64,000 bases of DNA from Streptomyces sp. AM 2-1-1 (GTDB taxonomy: Bacteria > Actinomycetota > Actinomycetes > Streptomycetales > Streptomycetaceae): contig NZ_CP119147.1 in assembly GCF_029167645.1 (NCBI RefSeq), positions 1,426,001-1,490,000 on the forward strand, given 5' to 3'. Position numbers and translations under genes: made by a program. Positions 49,800 through 57,964 of this stretch are shown one piece after another (within the stretch, counting starts at the first letter, position 1; each line of letters begins with the position of its first letter). The notes beneath the pieces are model-generated. The model had not been told where the DNA came from and made no database searches. It was given only the letters and a program-made list of their open reading frames with translations.

Positions 49800-50155
49800 C
49801 GGGCCGGCCCGAGGAGCCGAGAGCCTCGGCGGTACGCCCCTATGTCATCACCCGCGGCCGGGCGGAGTCCGGCGGGCAGCCGCTGTCCTGGGAGTCGCTG
49901 GTGATGGCCACCGAGGCGGCGTTCCCGGCGTCCCTCCAGCCGGAGCACCTCGCCATCCTGACGCACTGCGAGGGGCTCATCTCGGTCGCGGAGGTGGCCG
50001 CCCACCTCCACCAGCCGCCGTCGGTCGTCCAGGTGCTGCTCTCCGATCTCCTCCAGTGGGGGCTGATCGTCACCCGTCCGCCCATTCCCGCGGCCGAACG
50101 CGCCGACCTGACCATGCTCAGAAAGGTCCTCGATGGTCTCGAAAGCCGCATCTGA
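49796..50155 (+). CDS. Conservon 2 DUF742 protein CvnC
   Basis: A 119-residue DUF742 protein with the VRPYVITRGRAESGG start and a winged-helix-like core ending near IVTRPP. In contrast to conservon 1, it has no TTA codon. Its last 23 nt overlap the start of the GTPase gene. ATG 49796 overlaps the cvnB stop. Confidence 0.88.
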   Translation: MTGRPEEPRASAVRPYVITRGRAESGGQPLSWESLVMATEAAFPASLQPEHLAILTHCEGLISVAEVAAHLHQPPSVVQVLLSDLLQWGLIVTRPPIPAAERADLTMLRKVLDGLESRI

Positions 50156-50819
50156 AGCTTTCGCCGGGGCCGCTCCCGTGATCGCCCGGGGTGCCGGGCC
50201 CGGTCCCGGGACCGCTCCGGCCGTCGGGGCTCCCGGCGTCCCGCCGGCGGGGAAGTACCTCGCCTCCAGCGTCGCGGGCGCCGCGAAGATCCTGGTCGTC
50301 GGCCCCCTGGGGGTGGGCAAGACCACGCTGATCGGGACGGTTTCGGAGATCGAGCCGCTCTTCACCGAAGCCGCGATGACCCAGGCGGGGGCGCGGGTCG
50401 ACACCGTGGTGGACAGCGGGAAGACGACCACCACGGTCGCCCTGGACTTCGGGCGGCTGACCATCGACGGCGATCTGGTGCTCTACCTGTTCGGTACGCC
50501 GGGCCAGCAGCGGTTCCTGCCGGCCTGGCGGGATCTCGCCAAGGGCGCGCTGGGGGCGCTCGCCCTGGTGGACACCCGGGACCTGACCGCGTCCTTCGAC
50601 GCCCTCGGCAACCTGGAGGACCTCGATCTGCCGTTCGCCGTCGCCGTGAACGTGTTCCCGGGCAGCCCGCTCCACGACCCGGACGATCTGCGCGCGGCTC
50701 TCGACCTGCTGCCGGGGACGCCGCTGGTCCTCTGCGACGCACGCGACGAGTCGTCGTCGATCCGGGCCCTGATCGCCCTCGTCAGCCACCTCATCCATGT
50801 CGCCACGGAGCCCTCATGA
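50133..50819 (+). CDS. Conservon 2 small GTPase CvnD
   Basis: A 228-residue P-loop GTPase with Walker A GPLGVGKTT near residues 57-65 and GTPGQQRF near 120. It has an N-terminal extension of about 45 Ala/Gly/Pro-rich residues not found in the conservon 1 GTPase. The guanine-specificity position (VAVNVF) is degenerate as in others. ATG 50133 follows AGAAAGG inside the end of cvnC; its stop overlaps the ATG of the P450 gene. Confidence 0.85.
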   Translation: MVSKAASEAFAGAAPVIARGAGPGPGTAPAVGAPGVPPAGKYLASSVAGAAKILVVGPLGVGKTTLIGTVSEIEPLFTEAAMTQAGARVDTVVDSGKTTTTVALDFGRLTIDGDLVLYLFGTPGQQRFLPAWRDLAKGALGALALVDTRDLTASFDALGNLEDLDLPFAVAVNVFPGSPLHDPDDLRAALDLLPGTPLVLCDARDESSSIRALIALVSHLIHVATEPS

Positions 50820-52186
50820 GCACCCCGCACCCCCCGGCCGGGTCCGCCGCCCGCTGCCCCTGGCCCGCCGGGGCCCCCTCGGCGGCCCCGGCGGCAGCGC
50901 TGTACGGACCGGAGCTCGACGGCGACGCGATGACCGCCCTGTACGAGGAGCTGCGCGGCGTGCACGGGCCGGTCGCGCCGGTCCGGATGGCGCCGGGCAT
51001 CGACGCGTGGCTGGTGATGGGCCACCGCGAGTTGCTGCAACTCACCCGCGAGGAAGCGGACTTCTCCCACGACCCGCGTCGCTGGAGTCTGCTGCGCGAG
51101 GGCCGGGTGCCCGCCGACTCGCCGATCCTTCCGATGGTCGGCTGGCGTCCGGCGCTGCTCTTCGCCGACGGACAGCAGCACCGCAGGATGCGGGCCGCCG
51201 TCTCGGACGCCCTCGCCGGGATCAACGGACACGAGCTGCGCCGGAGCGTGCGCGCCGCCGCCGAGGAGCTGATCGCGTCGTTCGCCGGGCGGGGCGAGGC
51301 GGACCTGGTCGCCCACTACGCCCGTACCCTGCCGTTGCGGGTGATCACCGGACTGCTCGGGGTGGACGACCGCACCGGTCGCGACCTGGTGGAGGCCGTG
51401 GCGGGCACCGCCTCCGCCACCAGTGCCTCGGCGGACGCCAGCCGGCGGATGGGCGCGATCCTCTACGGACTGATCAAGGAGAAGCGGCGGAAGCCCGGTG
51501 AGGACATCACCTCGGCCCTGCTGCAGCACCCGGCGGAACTCACCGACGAGGAGGTGCTGCACAACCTGGTGGTGATGTTCGTCGCGGGCAACCAGACCAC
51601 GGTGAACTGGATCGCCACCACGCTGCGCATCCTCCTCACCGACCCGGCGTTCCGGTCCTCGCTGACCGGCGGCCACCTCAGCGTGGACGACGCGCTCGAT
51701 CTGGTCCTGTGGCGCTTCCCGCCCACCCAGAACTTCCCCGCCCGCTACGCCACCCGCGACATGCGCTTCGGCGGCCAGGACATCCGTACCGGCGACATGC
51801 TGATCCTGGGCCTGGCCGCGGCCAACGCGGACCCGGAGATCCTGCCGGCCGACGGCGCGCCGGTGGTCGGCAACCGCTCCCACCTGGCGTTCGGCGCCGG
51901 ACCGCACACCTGTCCCGCGCAGGATCCGGCCCGGCTGATCACCAGGACGGCGGTGGACACCATCCGTCACCGGCTGCCCGATCTCGAACTCGGCGTACCC
52001 GAAGACGAGTTGGAGTGGATCAAGTCGCCGTGGAGCAAGGGCCTGGGCGCCCTTCCGGTGCGGTTCAGCACCCCGCAGCTCCCCCAGGGAACGGTCCCGC
52101 CGCAGTCGGCCCAGGACCTCGTACCGCGGCGGACGACGCCCTGGAACACCGTCCCGCTGCGGCCGTCCACGACCGTGCCGGACTGA
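50816..52186 (+). CDS. CYP157-like cytochrome P450 lacking the ExxR motif
   Basis: A 456-residue P450. The oxygen-binding helix has AGNQTT (257-262) and the haem-binding loop has FGAGPHTCPAQ with Cys366. The K-helix ExxR motif, nearly universal in P450s, is replaced by DLVLW at 295-299; CYP157C1 of S. coelicolor has EQSLW at exactly this place. After the haem loop a ~50-residue Pro-rich tail extends the protein. Overlaps cvnD by ATGA, so it is the fifth gene of the conservon. Catalytic partner and substrate unknown. Confidence 0.88.
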   Translation: MSTPHPPAGSAARCPWPAGAPSAAPAAALYGPELDGDAMTALYEELRGVHGPVAPVRMAPGIDAWLVMGHRELLQLTREEADFSHDPRRWSLLREGRVPADSPILPMVGWRPALLFADGQQHRRMRAAVSDALAGINGHELRRSVRAAAEELIASFAGRGEADLVAHYARTLPLRVITGLLGVDDRTGRDLVEAVAGTASATSASADASRRMGAILYGLIKEKRRKPGEDITSALLQHPAELTDEEVLHNLVVMFVAGNQTTVNWIATTLRILLTDPAFRSSLTGGHLSVDDALDLVLWRFPPTQNFPARYATRDMRFGGQDIRTGDMLILGLAAANADPEILPADGAPVVGNRSHLAFGAGPHTCPAQDPARLITRTAVDTIRHRLPDLELGVPEDELEWIKSPWSKGLGALPVRFSTPQLPQGTVPPQSAQDLVPRRTTPWNTVPLRPSTTVPD

Positions 52187-52256
52187 CCCGTACGGCGCCG
52201 GTCTTCGGCGGCGCCGGGCCCCACACATCCTCGAACCCCTGATCTGGAGAGCGCTG

Positions 52257-53507
52257 TTGAACACGTCACCGGTGAACCCCGCGGCCGAGGGGCCGTACCG
52301 CATGGACGCGGCGGGCGGCTGTCCGCACGCGGCCAACGCCCGGCTGCTGGAGCGGTCCGCGGTCGCGTCGGTGATCCTGCCCGGCGAGGTGGAGGGCATG
52401 GCGGTCCTGGGTCACGACGCGCTGCGGGAGTTCCTCTCGCACCCCGACGTCGCCAAGAACGCCGCGCACTTCGCGGCGCTGCAGGCCGGGGAGATCGCGG
52501 ACGGCTGGCCGCTGAAGACGTTCGCCACGGTGCAGGGGATGACGACCGCCGACGGTGCCGACCACCGGCGGCTGCGGTCCCTGATGAGCAAGGCCTTCAC
52601 CCCGCGCCGGGTCGAGGAGCTGCGGCCGCGCATCACCGCCCTGACGGCCTCGCTCCTGGACGGCCTGGAGGGAGCGGCCGAAGCCGGGGAGGGCGTGGCC
52701 GATCTGCGCAGGCACTTCGCGCTGCCGCTGCCGATGGGCGTCATCTGCGAACTGCTGGGGGTGGAGGCCGCGCACCACGACCGGCTGCACCGGCTCTCCA
52801 ACCAGATCGTCGCCACGGACATCGGCCCTGCCGAGGCGATGGCCGCCAACCGGGAGATGGTGGCGGTGCTGAGCGAGGTCGCGGCCGCCCGCACGGACGA
52901 CCCCGGGGACGACCTCACCAGCGCGTTGATCGCGGCCCGTGAGGAGAACGGCGACCGCCTCGGCCCGCAGGAGCTGATCGGCACCCTGATGCTCACGATC
53001 ATCGCCGGGCACGAGACGACCCTCAACCTCATCACCAACGCCGTGCGGGCGCTCTGCACCCACCGTGACCAGCTCGCCCTGGTCCTCGCGGGCGGGGCGA
53101 GCTGGGAGGACGTGGTGGAGGAGACGCTGCGCTGGGACAGCCCGGTCAGCTTCTTCCCGTTCCGCTACCCGACGCGCGACCTGGAGCTCGACGGCACGGT
53201 GATCCCGAAGGGGACGCCGGTGCTGGCCGGTTACTCGGCGGCCGGCCGCGACACGAAGGCCCACGGCCCCGACGCGGCGCGCTTCGACATCACCCGCGAC
53301 AGCAAGGCCCGCCACCTCTCGCTGGGCCACGGCGCGCACTTCTGCATGGGCGCTCCGCTGGCCCGGATGGAAGGCACCGAGGCCCTGCGGCAGCTGTTCA
53401 CCCGCTTCCCCGACCTCGATCTGGCCGTACCGGAGCCCGAACTGCCCCGGCACGCCTCCTTCGTGGGCAACAGCGTGCAGAAGCTCCCGGTCCGGCTGCA
53501 CGGCTGA
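52257..53507 (+). CDS. CYP154-like cytochrome P450
   Basis: A 416-residue P450 with all usual motifs: AGHETT (250-255), ExxR as EETLR (288-292) and haem loop LGHGAHFCMGAPLAR with Cys363. CYP154-type P450s typically lie next to CYP157 members in streptomycete conservons, which this matches. TTG 52257 follows GGAGAG; no better start is near. Likely hydroxylates a hydrophobic or polyketide-like molecule. It ends the conservon operon, followed by a large terminator. Confidence 0.85.
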   Translation: MNTSPVNPAAEGPYRMDAAGGCPHAANARLLERSAVASVILPGEVEGMAVLGHDALREFLSHPDVAKNAAHFAALQAGEIADGWPLKTFATVQGMTTADGADHRRLRSLMSKAFTPRRVEELRPRITALTASLLDGLEGAAEAGEGVADLRRHFALPLPMGVICELLGVEAAHHDRLHRLSNQIVATDIGPAEAMAANREMVAVLSEVAAARTDDPGDDLTSALIAAREENGDRLGPQELIGTLMLTIIAGHETTLNLITNAVRALCTHRDQLALVLAGGASWEDVVEETLRWDSPVSFFPFRYPTRDLELDGTVIPKGTPVLAGYSAAGRDTKAHGPDAARFDITRDSKARHLSLGHGAHFCMGAPLARMEGTEALRQLFTRFPDLDLAVPEPELPRHASFVGNSVQKLPVRLHG

Positions 53508-53515
53508 CCGGCGAC

Positions 53516-53569
53516 GGACACGGCGGTACACGGGGGCGCGGCGACCGGCCGCGCCCCCGCGCCGTGTCC
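53516..53569 (+). terminator. Strong nested terminator after the P450 pair
   Basis: CGGGGGCGCGGC (53531-53542) and GCCGCGCCCCCG (53548-53559) form a perfect 12-bp stem. It is enclosed by GGACACGGCG/CGCCGTGTCC (53516-53525, 53560-53569). Confidence 0.82.
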
Positions 53570-53735
53570 CCGCGGGCCCGGCACTCCCCCGCACCCTGGC
53601 GTACGGCTCCGATGCGCCTCCCGTCCCCGGAAGCCCGGGCCCTCTCCGCCTCGCCCCCGGCGCCGGACAGCGGCTGGGCCGGTACCGGAGGGCAACTTCC
53701 TTTTGTCGCGGGGGAATTACGGTTATCGTCAGCCT

Positions 53736-53761
53736 CGATCATGACATCACCGCCATGATCG
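53736..53761. promoter_or_regulatory. Inverted repeat upstream of the PNPOx-like gene
   Basis: CGATCATG (53736-53743) and CATGATCG (53754-53761) are perfect inverted copies with centres 18 bp apart. A third GATCATG contains the start codon at 53775. The arrangement suggests an operator reaching into the translation start. Confidence 0.5.
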
Positions 53762-53774
53762 GAAATGAGGGATC

Positions 53775-54398
53775 ATGAACCGGTACGCCCATCTCGCGTT
53801 CACCCAGACGGTACGCGGCGTCCAGCGGGAGCGGGGCAGCGGCGAGGCGATGGAGCGGCTGCTCCGCGGGGATCCGGAGGAGTTCGACCGGATCGGCCCG
53901 GCGGAGGCCGCGTTCATCACCGAGCGGGACCACTTCTACCTGGCCAGCGTGACGGCGGACGGCTGGCCCTACGTGCAGCACCGGGGCGGCCCGCCCGGCT
54001 TCGTGCACGTACTGGACGAAGGCACCCTGGCCTACACGGAGGTCAGGGGCAACCGGCAGTACATCACCACCGGGAACCTCCGGGACGACGACCGGGTCTC
54101 CCTCTTCTTCATGGACTACCCGCGCCGGCTCCGGCTGAAGGTCATGGCCCGCGCGGAGATCCTGGACATCGCGCGCGAGGCGGAGCTGAGCGAACGGCTC
54201 GCCGACGTCGTCTCCGACGGCAGGCCCGAGCAGCTGATGGTGTTGCGCGTCGAGGGAACCTCCTGGAACTGCTCCAAGCACATCACGCCCCGCTTCTCGG
54301 AGGAGGAACTCGCCGACGCGCTGCTTCCGGTGCGGCAGCGGATCGCCGAACTCACGGCCGAGAACGAGGCGTTACGCGCGAGGCTCCAGGACCGGTGA
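53775..54398 (+). CDS. Pyridoxamine-5'-phosphate-oxidase-like flavoprotein with a TTA codon
   Basis: A 207-residue split-barrel FMN-binding protein of the PNPOx-like group, with TERDHFYLASVTADGWPYVQ, RGGPPGFVHV and GNRQYITTGNL motifs. The C-terminus is a short coiled coil. It is not the phenazine PhzG, which is encoded separately. Codon 200 (54372-54374) is TTA, so full translation should depend on bldA. ATG 53775 follows GAGGG. It is transcribed towards the phenazine operon and separated from it by a strong terminator. Confidence 0.8.
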   Translation: MNRYAHLAFTQTVRGVQRERGSGEAMERLLRGDPEEFDRIGPAEAAFITERDHFYLASVTADGWPYVQHRGGPPGFVHVLDEGTLAYTEVRGNRQYITTGNLRDDDRVSLFFMDYPRRLRLKVMARAEILDIAREAELSERLADVVSDGRPEQLMVLRVEGTSWNCSKHITPRFSEEELADALLPVRQRIAELTAENEALRARLQDR

Positions 54399-54407
54399 CA
54401 CTCCGCG

Positions 54408-54450
54408 AGGCGGCCCGGGAGAGGTGGTGTCCACCTCCCCCGGGCCGCCT
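54408..54450. terminator. Very strong bidirectional terminator at the phenazine cluster edge
   Basis: A 20-bp stem with one mismatch: 54408-54427 pairs with 54431-54450 around a TGT loop. It lies between the convergent PNPOx-like gene and the last gene of the phenazine operon. Confidence 0.85.
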
Positions 54451-54467
54451 CCGGCGTGTGCCGGACG

Positions 54468-55292
54468 TCAGCCGGCGGCGATCTTCGCCCTGATCAGCCA
54501 GAGGCGGTTGGCGTGCCGCCGGCCGCGGGGCTGCACGTCGTACGGCCACCGTCCCTCGCCGGCGCCGGGCTGGCCCGGCTCCTTCAGGTCGGCGACGTCC
54601 CAGCCGTTCGCCTCCAGGAAGGGCTCCGGCTCGTCGGTCCCGAAGATCCACGGGGTGCCGTCGTCGGCCAGCTTGTCCAGGAAGGGCTTGGAGAACGGGC
54701 TGCGCAGCAGACCCCGGCCGAGGATGTCGAAGGCCAGGTGGCTGCCGGGCGCGGACGCCGAGGCGAGCAGCCGCAGCAGGCCGGCGGCCTGCTCCTCGGT
54801 GAGGAAGAAGGTCAGCGCCTCCGCGACCCACAGGGTGGGCTTGGACGGGTCGAAGCCCGCCTCCGTGAGCGTGGGCAGCCACTCCTGGGTGAGGTCGGCG
54901 GAGACCTCGTGGCGGCGGACGGTGGGCTTGGCGCCCAGGGCGTCCAGCCGGCGCCGCTTCTCCTCGATGAGGGGGCCGTGGTCCACCTCGTAGACGTCGA
55001 TGTCGTCGGGCCACTCGAGGCGGAAGGCACGGGTGTCCATGCCGGCGGCTATCAGCACCACCTGGTGGATCGTGCCGTCGGCGAGGAGATCGCGGATCGC
55101 GTCGTCGAGGTAGCGGGTGCGGATGGTGATGAACGGCAGCAGTCCGCCGCCCGCGTAGCGGTCGATCAGCTCGAAGCCCTTGGGCTCGGCGAGATCGCGG
55201 GCCAGCGGGTCGACGTACAGGGCGTCCTCGCGCTCCGACTCGATAGCGCGGGCTGCGGCCATCCACTGGGCGGTGTACGAAACGGCGTGCAT
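54468..55292 (-). CDS. SAM-dependent methyltransferase of the phenazine operon (PF04072-like)
   Basis: A 274-residue class I methyltransferase of the leucine-carboxyl-methyltransferase-like family. It has YVDPLARDLAE, a SAM motif VVLIAAGMDTRAFRL and YEVDHGPLIEEKRR. It lies 112 bp downstream of the LuxC-like gene on the same strand, so it is probably a tailoring O-methyltransferase of the phenazine; it could also be unrelated. ATG 55292 has GAAGGGA somewhat far upstream. The 112-bp gap is a GGTGCGG-rich low-complexity stretch. Confidence 0.78.
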   Translation of the reverse strand: MHAVSYTAQWMAAARAIESEREDALYVDPLARDLAEPKGFELIDRYAGGGLLPFITIRTRYLDDAIRDLLADGTIHQVVLIAAGMDTRAFRLEWPDDIDVYEVDHGPLIEEKRRRLDALGAKPTVRRHEVSADLTQEWLPTLTEAGFDPSKPTLWVAEALTFFLTEEQAAGLLRLLASASAPGSHLAFDILGRGLLRSPFSKPFLDKLADDGTPWIFGTDEPEPFLEANGWDVADLKEPGQPGAGEGRWPYDVQPRGRRHANRLWLIRAKIAAG

Positions 55293-55404
55293 GGGCTGGG
55301 TGGTCCCTTCTCAGGTGGAAACGGCGTGCGGTGGGGATGCGCGGTCCGGTGGGAACGCGCCGTGCGGTGGTGCGGTGGGTGACCGCGTGCGGCGGCGGTG
55401 CGGG

Positions 55405-56832
55405 TCAGCGCCGGATGACCGCCTTGCTGCGCATCAGGAACTCCCCGAGGAACCCGTCGTGGGGCAGTCCCGGCGCGATCCGGTACGTGGGCACGTCGCC
55501 CACGTACACGTTGCTGATGGTCGGTTCGTCCAGGAGCCGGTCGATCAACTCCTCCTGACGGGTGAGGACGGTGAGGACGAGACTGTCCCGCAGGACGGCC
55601 GTGCCGGCCTCCGGGGTCCAGGGCGCGACCCAGACGCAGGGAAACGGGAGCTCGACCCCGGTCTGCGGGGCGTCGGGACGGCCGACCTGGTGGACGGCCG
55701 GACGCAACGCGGCGCTCCCGTCGCCGAGTTCGGCGACCACGGCGTCCGCGCCCAGCCACGCCCGGGTTCCCTCGGCCCGCCGTGCGAGGTGCGCGGCGAT
55801 GGCCCGGGCGGTGGCGACCGGCTGTACCGGGAGGACGGCCTTGTCGTCGTCCGGCGGGACCGCGGGCAGGGCGCCGAGCCGTTCGGCCAGCGCCTCGCAC
55901 AGCGGCTCCGGATCGCCCTCCACGTACACGGCGGTGGTGTTGACGCAGCCGGTGCCCCCGTGGTGCGCCACGGAGTCGACGATGGTGTCGAGGTGGTCGC
56001 GCCAGTCGGTGTCCCCGGTCAGCAGGATCTTGGACCGGCCGGGGCCCTGGGTCAACACCGTGCGGTCGGCGGCGTAGCGGCGCACCACGTCCTCGCCGCC
56101 GTACACCATGCCGAGGTCCGCGCCGCGCAGCAGGTCGTCGGCGCGCTCGTGGTCGGTGGGCAGCAGGGCCACGTGGTCGTCGTCGAAGCCGGCGGCGCGC
56201 AGGGCGGTGATCAGCCGGTGCGGGGTGAAGGGCTCGCGGCGGGAGGGACGCACGGCGACGCGGTAGCCGAGCGCCAGCGCCTCGGGCCACAGGCTGTGGG
56301 TGCCCGGGTGGTTACCGGCCGCGTTGACCGCGAAGACGCCTCCGCGCCGGGTCCACACGCCCCGCCCCGCCCGGGTCCTGGGGTCGCGCCAGTCGTCGGC
56401 GGCGCCCTGCGGGGCGGCCGCCCGGGCACTCTCCCAGGCGGCTGCCAGGCGGGTGGCGATGGACCGGGTGGCGATGCGGACGACGTGGACGGGGATGCCG
56501 CCGACGCGGCTGACGTCGTGCTCGTACTCCTCGACGGTGCGGCCCGCGACCGTCTCGTGGGCGAAGAGGTGGGCCGCGCGGCGCAGGGCCGCCGCCCGCT
56601 CGTCCGGGGGGAGCGGGGTGGCCGTCCGGAGCGCCGCGAGCGTCCGGTTCACGAACAGGCTGGGGACCAGGCTGAGTTCGGCCGCGGGAGCGCCGCGTAC
56701 GTCGGTGACGGCGAGGCGGTTGCGGGCTCGGTAGGGGCCGTTGTGGCCGAGCGCCTCCAGGACGACGGGGGGCGCGCCCCCGTCCGAAGGGCCCGGGGCC
56801 GCGGGCGTGCCGGTCGTCTCGGTTCCGGGCAT
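55405..56832 (-). CDS. LuxC-like acyl reductase, phenazine tailoring
   Basis: A 475-residue aldehyde dehydrogenase-like protein resembling LuxC fatty-acid reductases. It has VWTRRGGVFAVNAAGNHPG, a nucleotide-binding region TQGPGRSKILLTG and the probable catalytic cysteine in HHGGTGCVNT near residue 300. It should take an activated carboxylate from the upstream LuxE-like protein and reduce it to the aldehyde with NADPH. Its ATG shares one base with the upstream stop (TGATG), which suggests tight coupling. A pair of this kind is known in griseoluteate-type phenazine clusters (EhpF/EhpG). Confidence 0.78.
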   Translation of the reverse strand: MPGTETTGTPAAPGPSDGGAPPVVLEALGHNGPYRARNRLAVTDVRGAPAAELSLVPSLFVNRTLAALRTATPLPPDERAAALRRAAHLFAHETVAGRTVEEYEHDVSRVGGIPVHVVRIATRSIATRLAAAWESARAAAPQGAADDWRDPRTRAGRGVWTRRGGVFAVNAAGNHPGTHSLWPEALALGYRVAVRPSRREPFTPHRLITALRAAGFDDDHVALLPTDHERADDLLRGADLGMVYGGEDVVRRYAADRTVLTQGPGRSKILLTGDTDWRDHLDTIVDSVAHHGGTGCVNTTAVYVEGDPEPLCEALAERLGALPAVPPDDDKAVLPVQPVATARAIAAHLARRAEGTRAWLGADAVVAELGDGSAALRPAVHQVGRPDAPQTGVELPFPCVWVAPWTPEAGTAVLRDSLVLTVLTRQEELIDRLLDEPTISNVYVGDVPTYRIAPGLPHDGFLGEFLMRSKAVIRR

Positions 56833-57941
56833 CAGTAGACCCCCTCGATGACCTGCTCGCTCTCGAACGTACCCACGGGCGCGATGTCGGCGACGGAGTC
56901 CCCGTAACCGCCCTCGGGCGGGGCCACCCGGACGGCGAGGTCGCGTTCCAGGTTGTTGGGGAGCAGGAAGGACTTGCTGAGGTGGTGGGCCACCACTTGT
57001 CCGCGTGCGCCGAGGGGGACGGGCTCGCGGGTTTCGGGGTCGACGACCCCGAAGGTGACGTGCGGGCCGAGGGTGTCGAAGACGCAGGGGTCGTCGTCGG
57101 TCAGGCCGGGCCGCTCCCCGGCGAACCCGGCGATCATGGTGCTGCCGTAGTTGCCGGCGAGCACCGTGTCGGGGAAGACCTCGGTGCGGTAGAGGTAGCG
57201 GGAGTCAGGATCCAGCTGCGTGCCGCCCCAACGGATCGCCCGTACCTTCTCGTTGACCAGCGTGACGAGCTCCTCGCGCCGGGTCAGGCGCTCCAGCAGG
57301 GGCGGGGTGATGGTGAGCACGCCGATCTCCTGGGTCCGCAGCACGTCGGCGGCCTGGTCGATCACATGCTCGGCGTAGGCGGACGCCTCCGCGCCGCGGC
57401 CCTCCGCGATGCACCGCTTCACCCAGCGCGGGTCGAGGTCGATGGCGAAGCCGTGGCGTCCGAAGGTGGTGGCGGAGCGGCGGAAGTACTCGCCGACGAT
57501 GTGCGGGCCGGTGGGGACCAGCCCGAGCCAGTCCGTACCGCGCGGGAAGCCGTGCGCGTCCAGGGTGGCGTTGCTCCAGGCGAGCATCCGCTCCAGCCAG
57601 TCCCGCAGCAGCACGACCCGCTTGGGGACGCCGGTGGTACCGCCGCTCTCGAAGACACCGACCACGTCGGGGTGTTCGCCGTAGCCGCGGGGCACGAGGT
57701 CGGCGACCGGCGCGTACCGCAGCTCGCCGGCGACGTTCGGGAACAGGGCGAGGTCCGCGAGGGTACGGACGTCGGTGCGGGGGTCGAAGTCCAGGGTGCG
57801 GGCCCGCTCCAGCCAGAACGGGGAGCCGGTCGCCGGGTTGAAGTGCCAGTCCATGGCGGCGCGTACGAAGGCGTCCGGGTCGGGCCGGGTGTCCGGCGGC
57901 GGTTCCAGCAGGTCGGTGAGTTCGGCGATGTCCAGCGTCAT
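56832..57941 (-). CDS. LuxE-like adenylate-forming protein, phenazine carboxylate activation
   Basis: A 369-residue ANL-superfamily member like LuxE acyl-protein synthetases and EhpF. The AMP-binding P-loop is FESGGTTGVPKRVVL near residue 125, followed by LAGNYGSTMIAGF near 250. It lacks a large C-terminal domain. It should adenylate a phenazine carboxylate and pass it to the LuxC-like reductase. ATG 57941 follows GGGGACGC; ATG 57968, which overlaps the previous stop (ATGA), is an alternative adding 9 residues. Confidence 0.75.
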   Translation of the reverse strand: MTLDIAELTDLLEPPPDTRPDPDAFVRAAMDWHFNPATGSPFWLERARTLDFDPRTDVRTLADLALFPNVAGELRYAPVADLVPRGYGEHPDVVGVFESGGTTGVPKRVVLLRDWLERMLAWSNATLDAHGFPRGTDWLGLVPTGPHIVGEYFRRSATTFGRHGFAIDLDPRWVKRCIAEGRGAEASAYAEHVIDQAADVLRTQEIGVLTITPPLLERLTRREELVTLVNEKVRAIRWGGTQLDPDSRYLYRTEVFPDTVLAGNYGSTMIAGFAGERPGLTDDDPCVFDTLGPHVTFGVVDPETREPVPLGARGQVVAHHLSKSFLLPNNLERDLAVRVAPPEGGYGDSVADIAPVGTFESEQVIEGVY

Positions 57942-57964
57942 GGTGCGTCCCCGGGGGTCTGTGG

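Noticed and set aside
53775..54398. Second phzG copy
   Set aside because: It is a PNPOx-like protein, but lacks the PhzG-type N-terminus and C-terminal motif, lies on the other strand and has a terminator between it and the operon.
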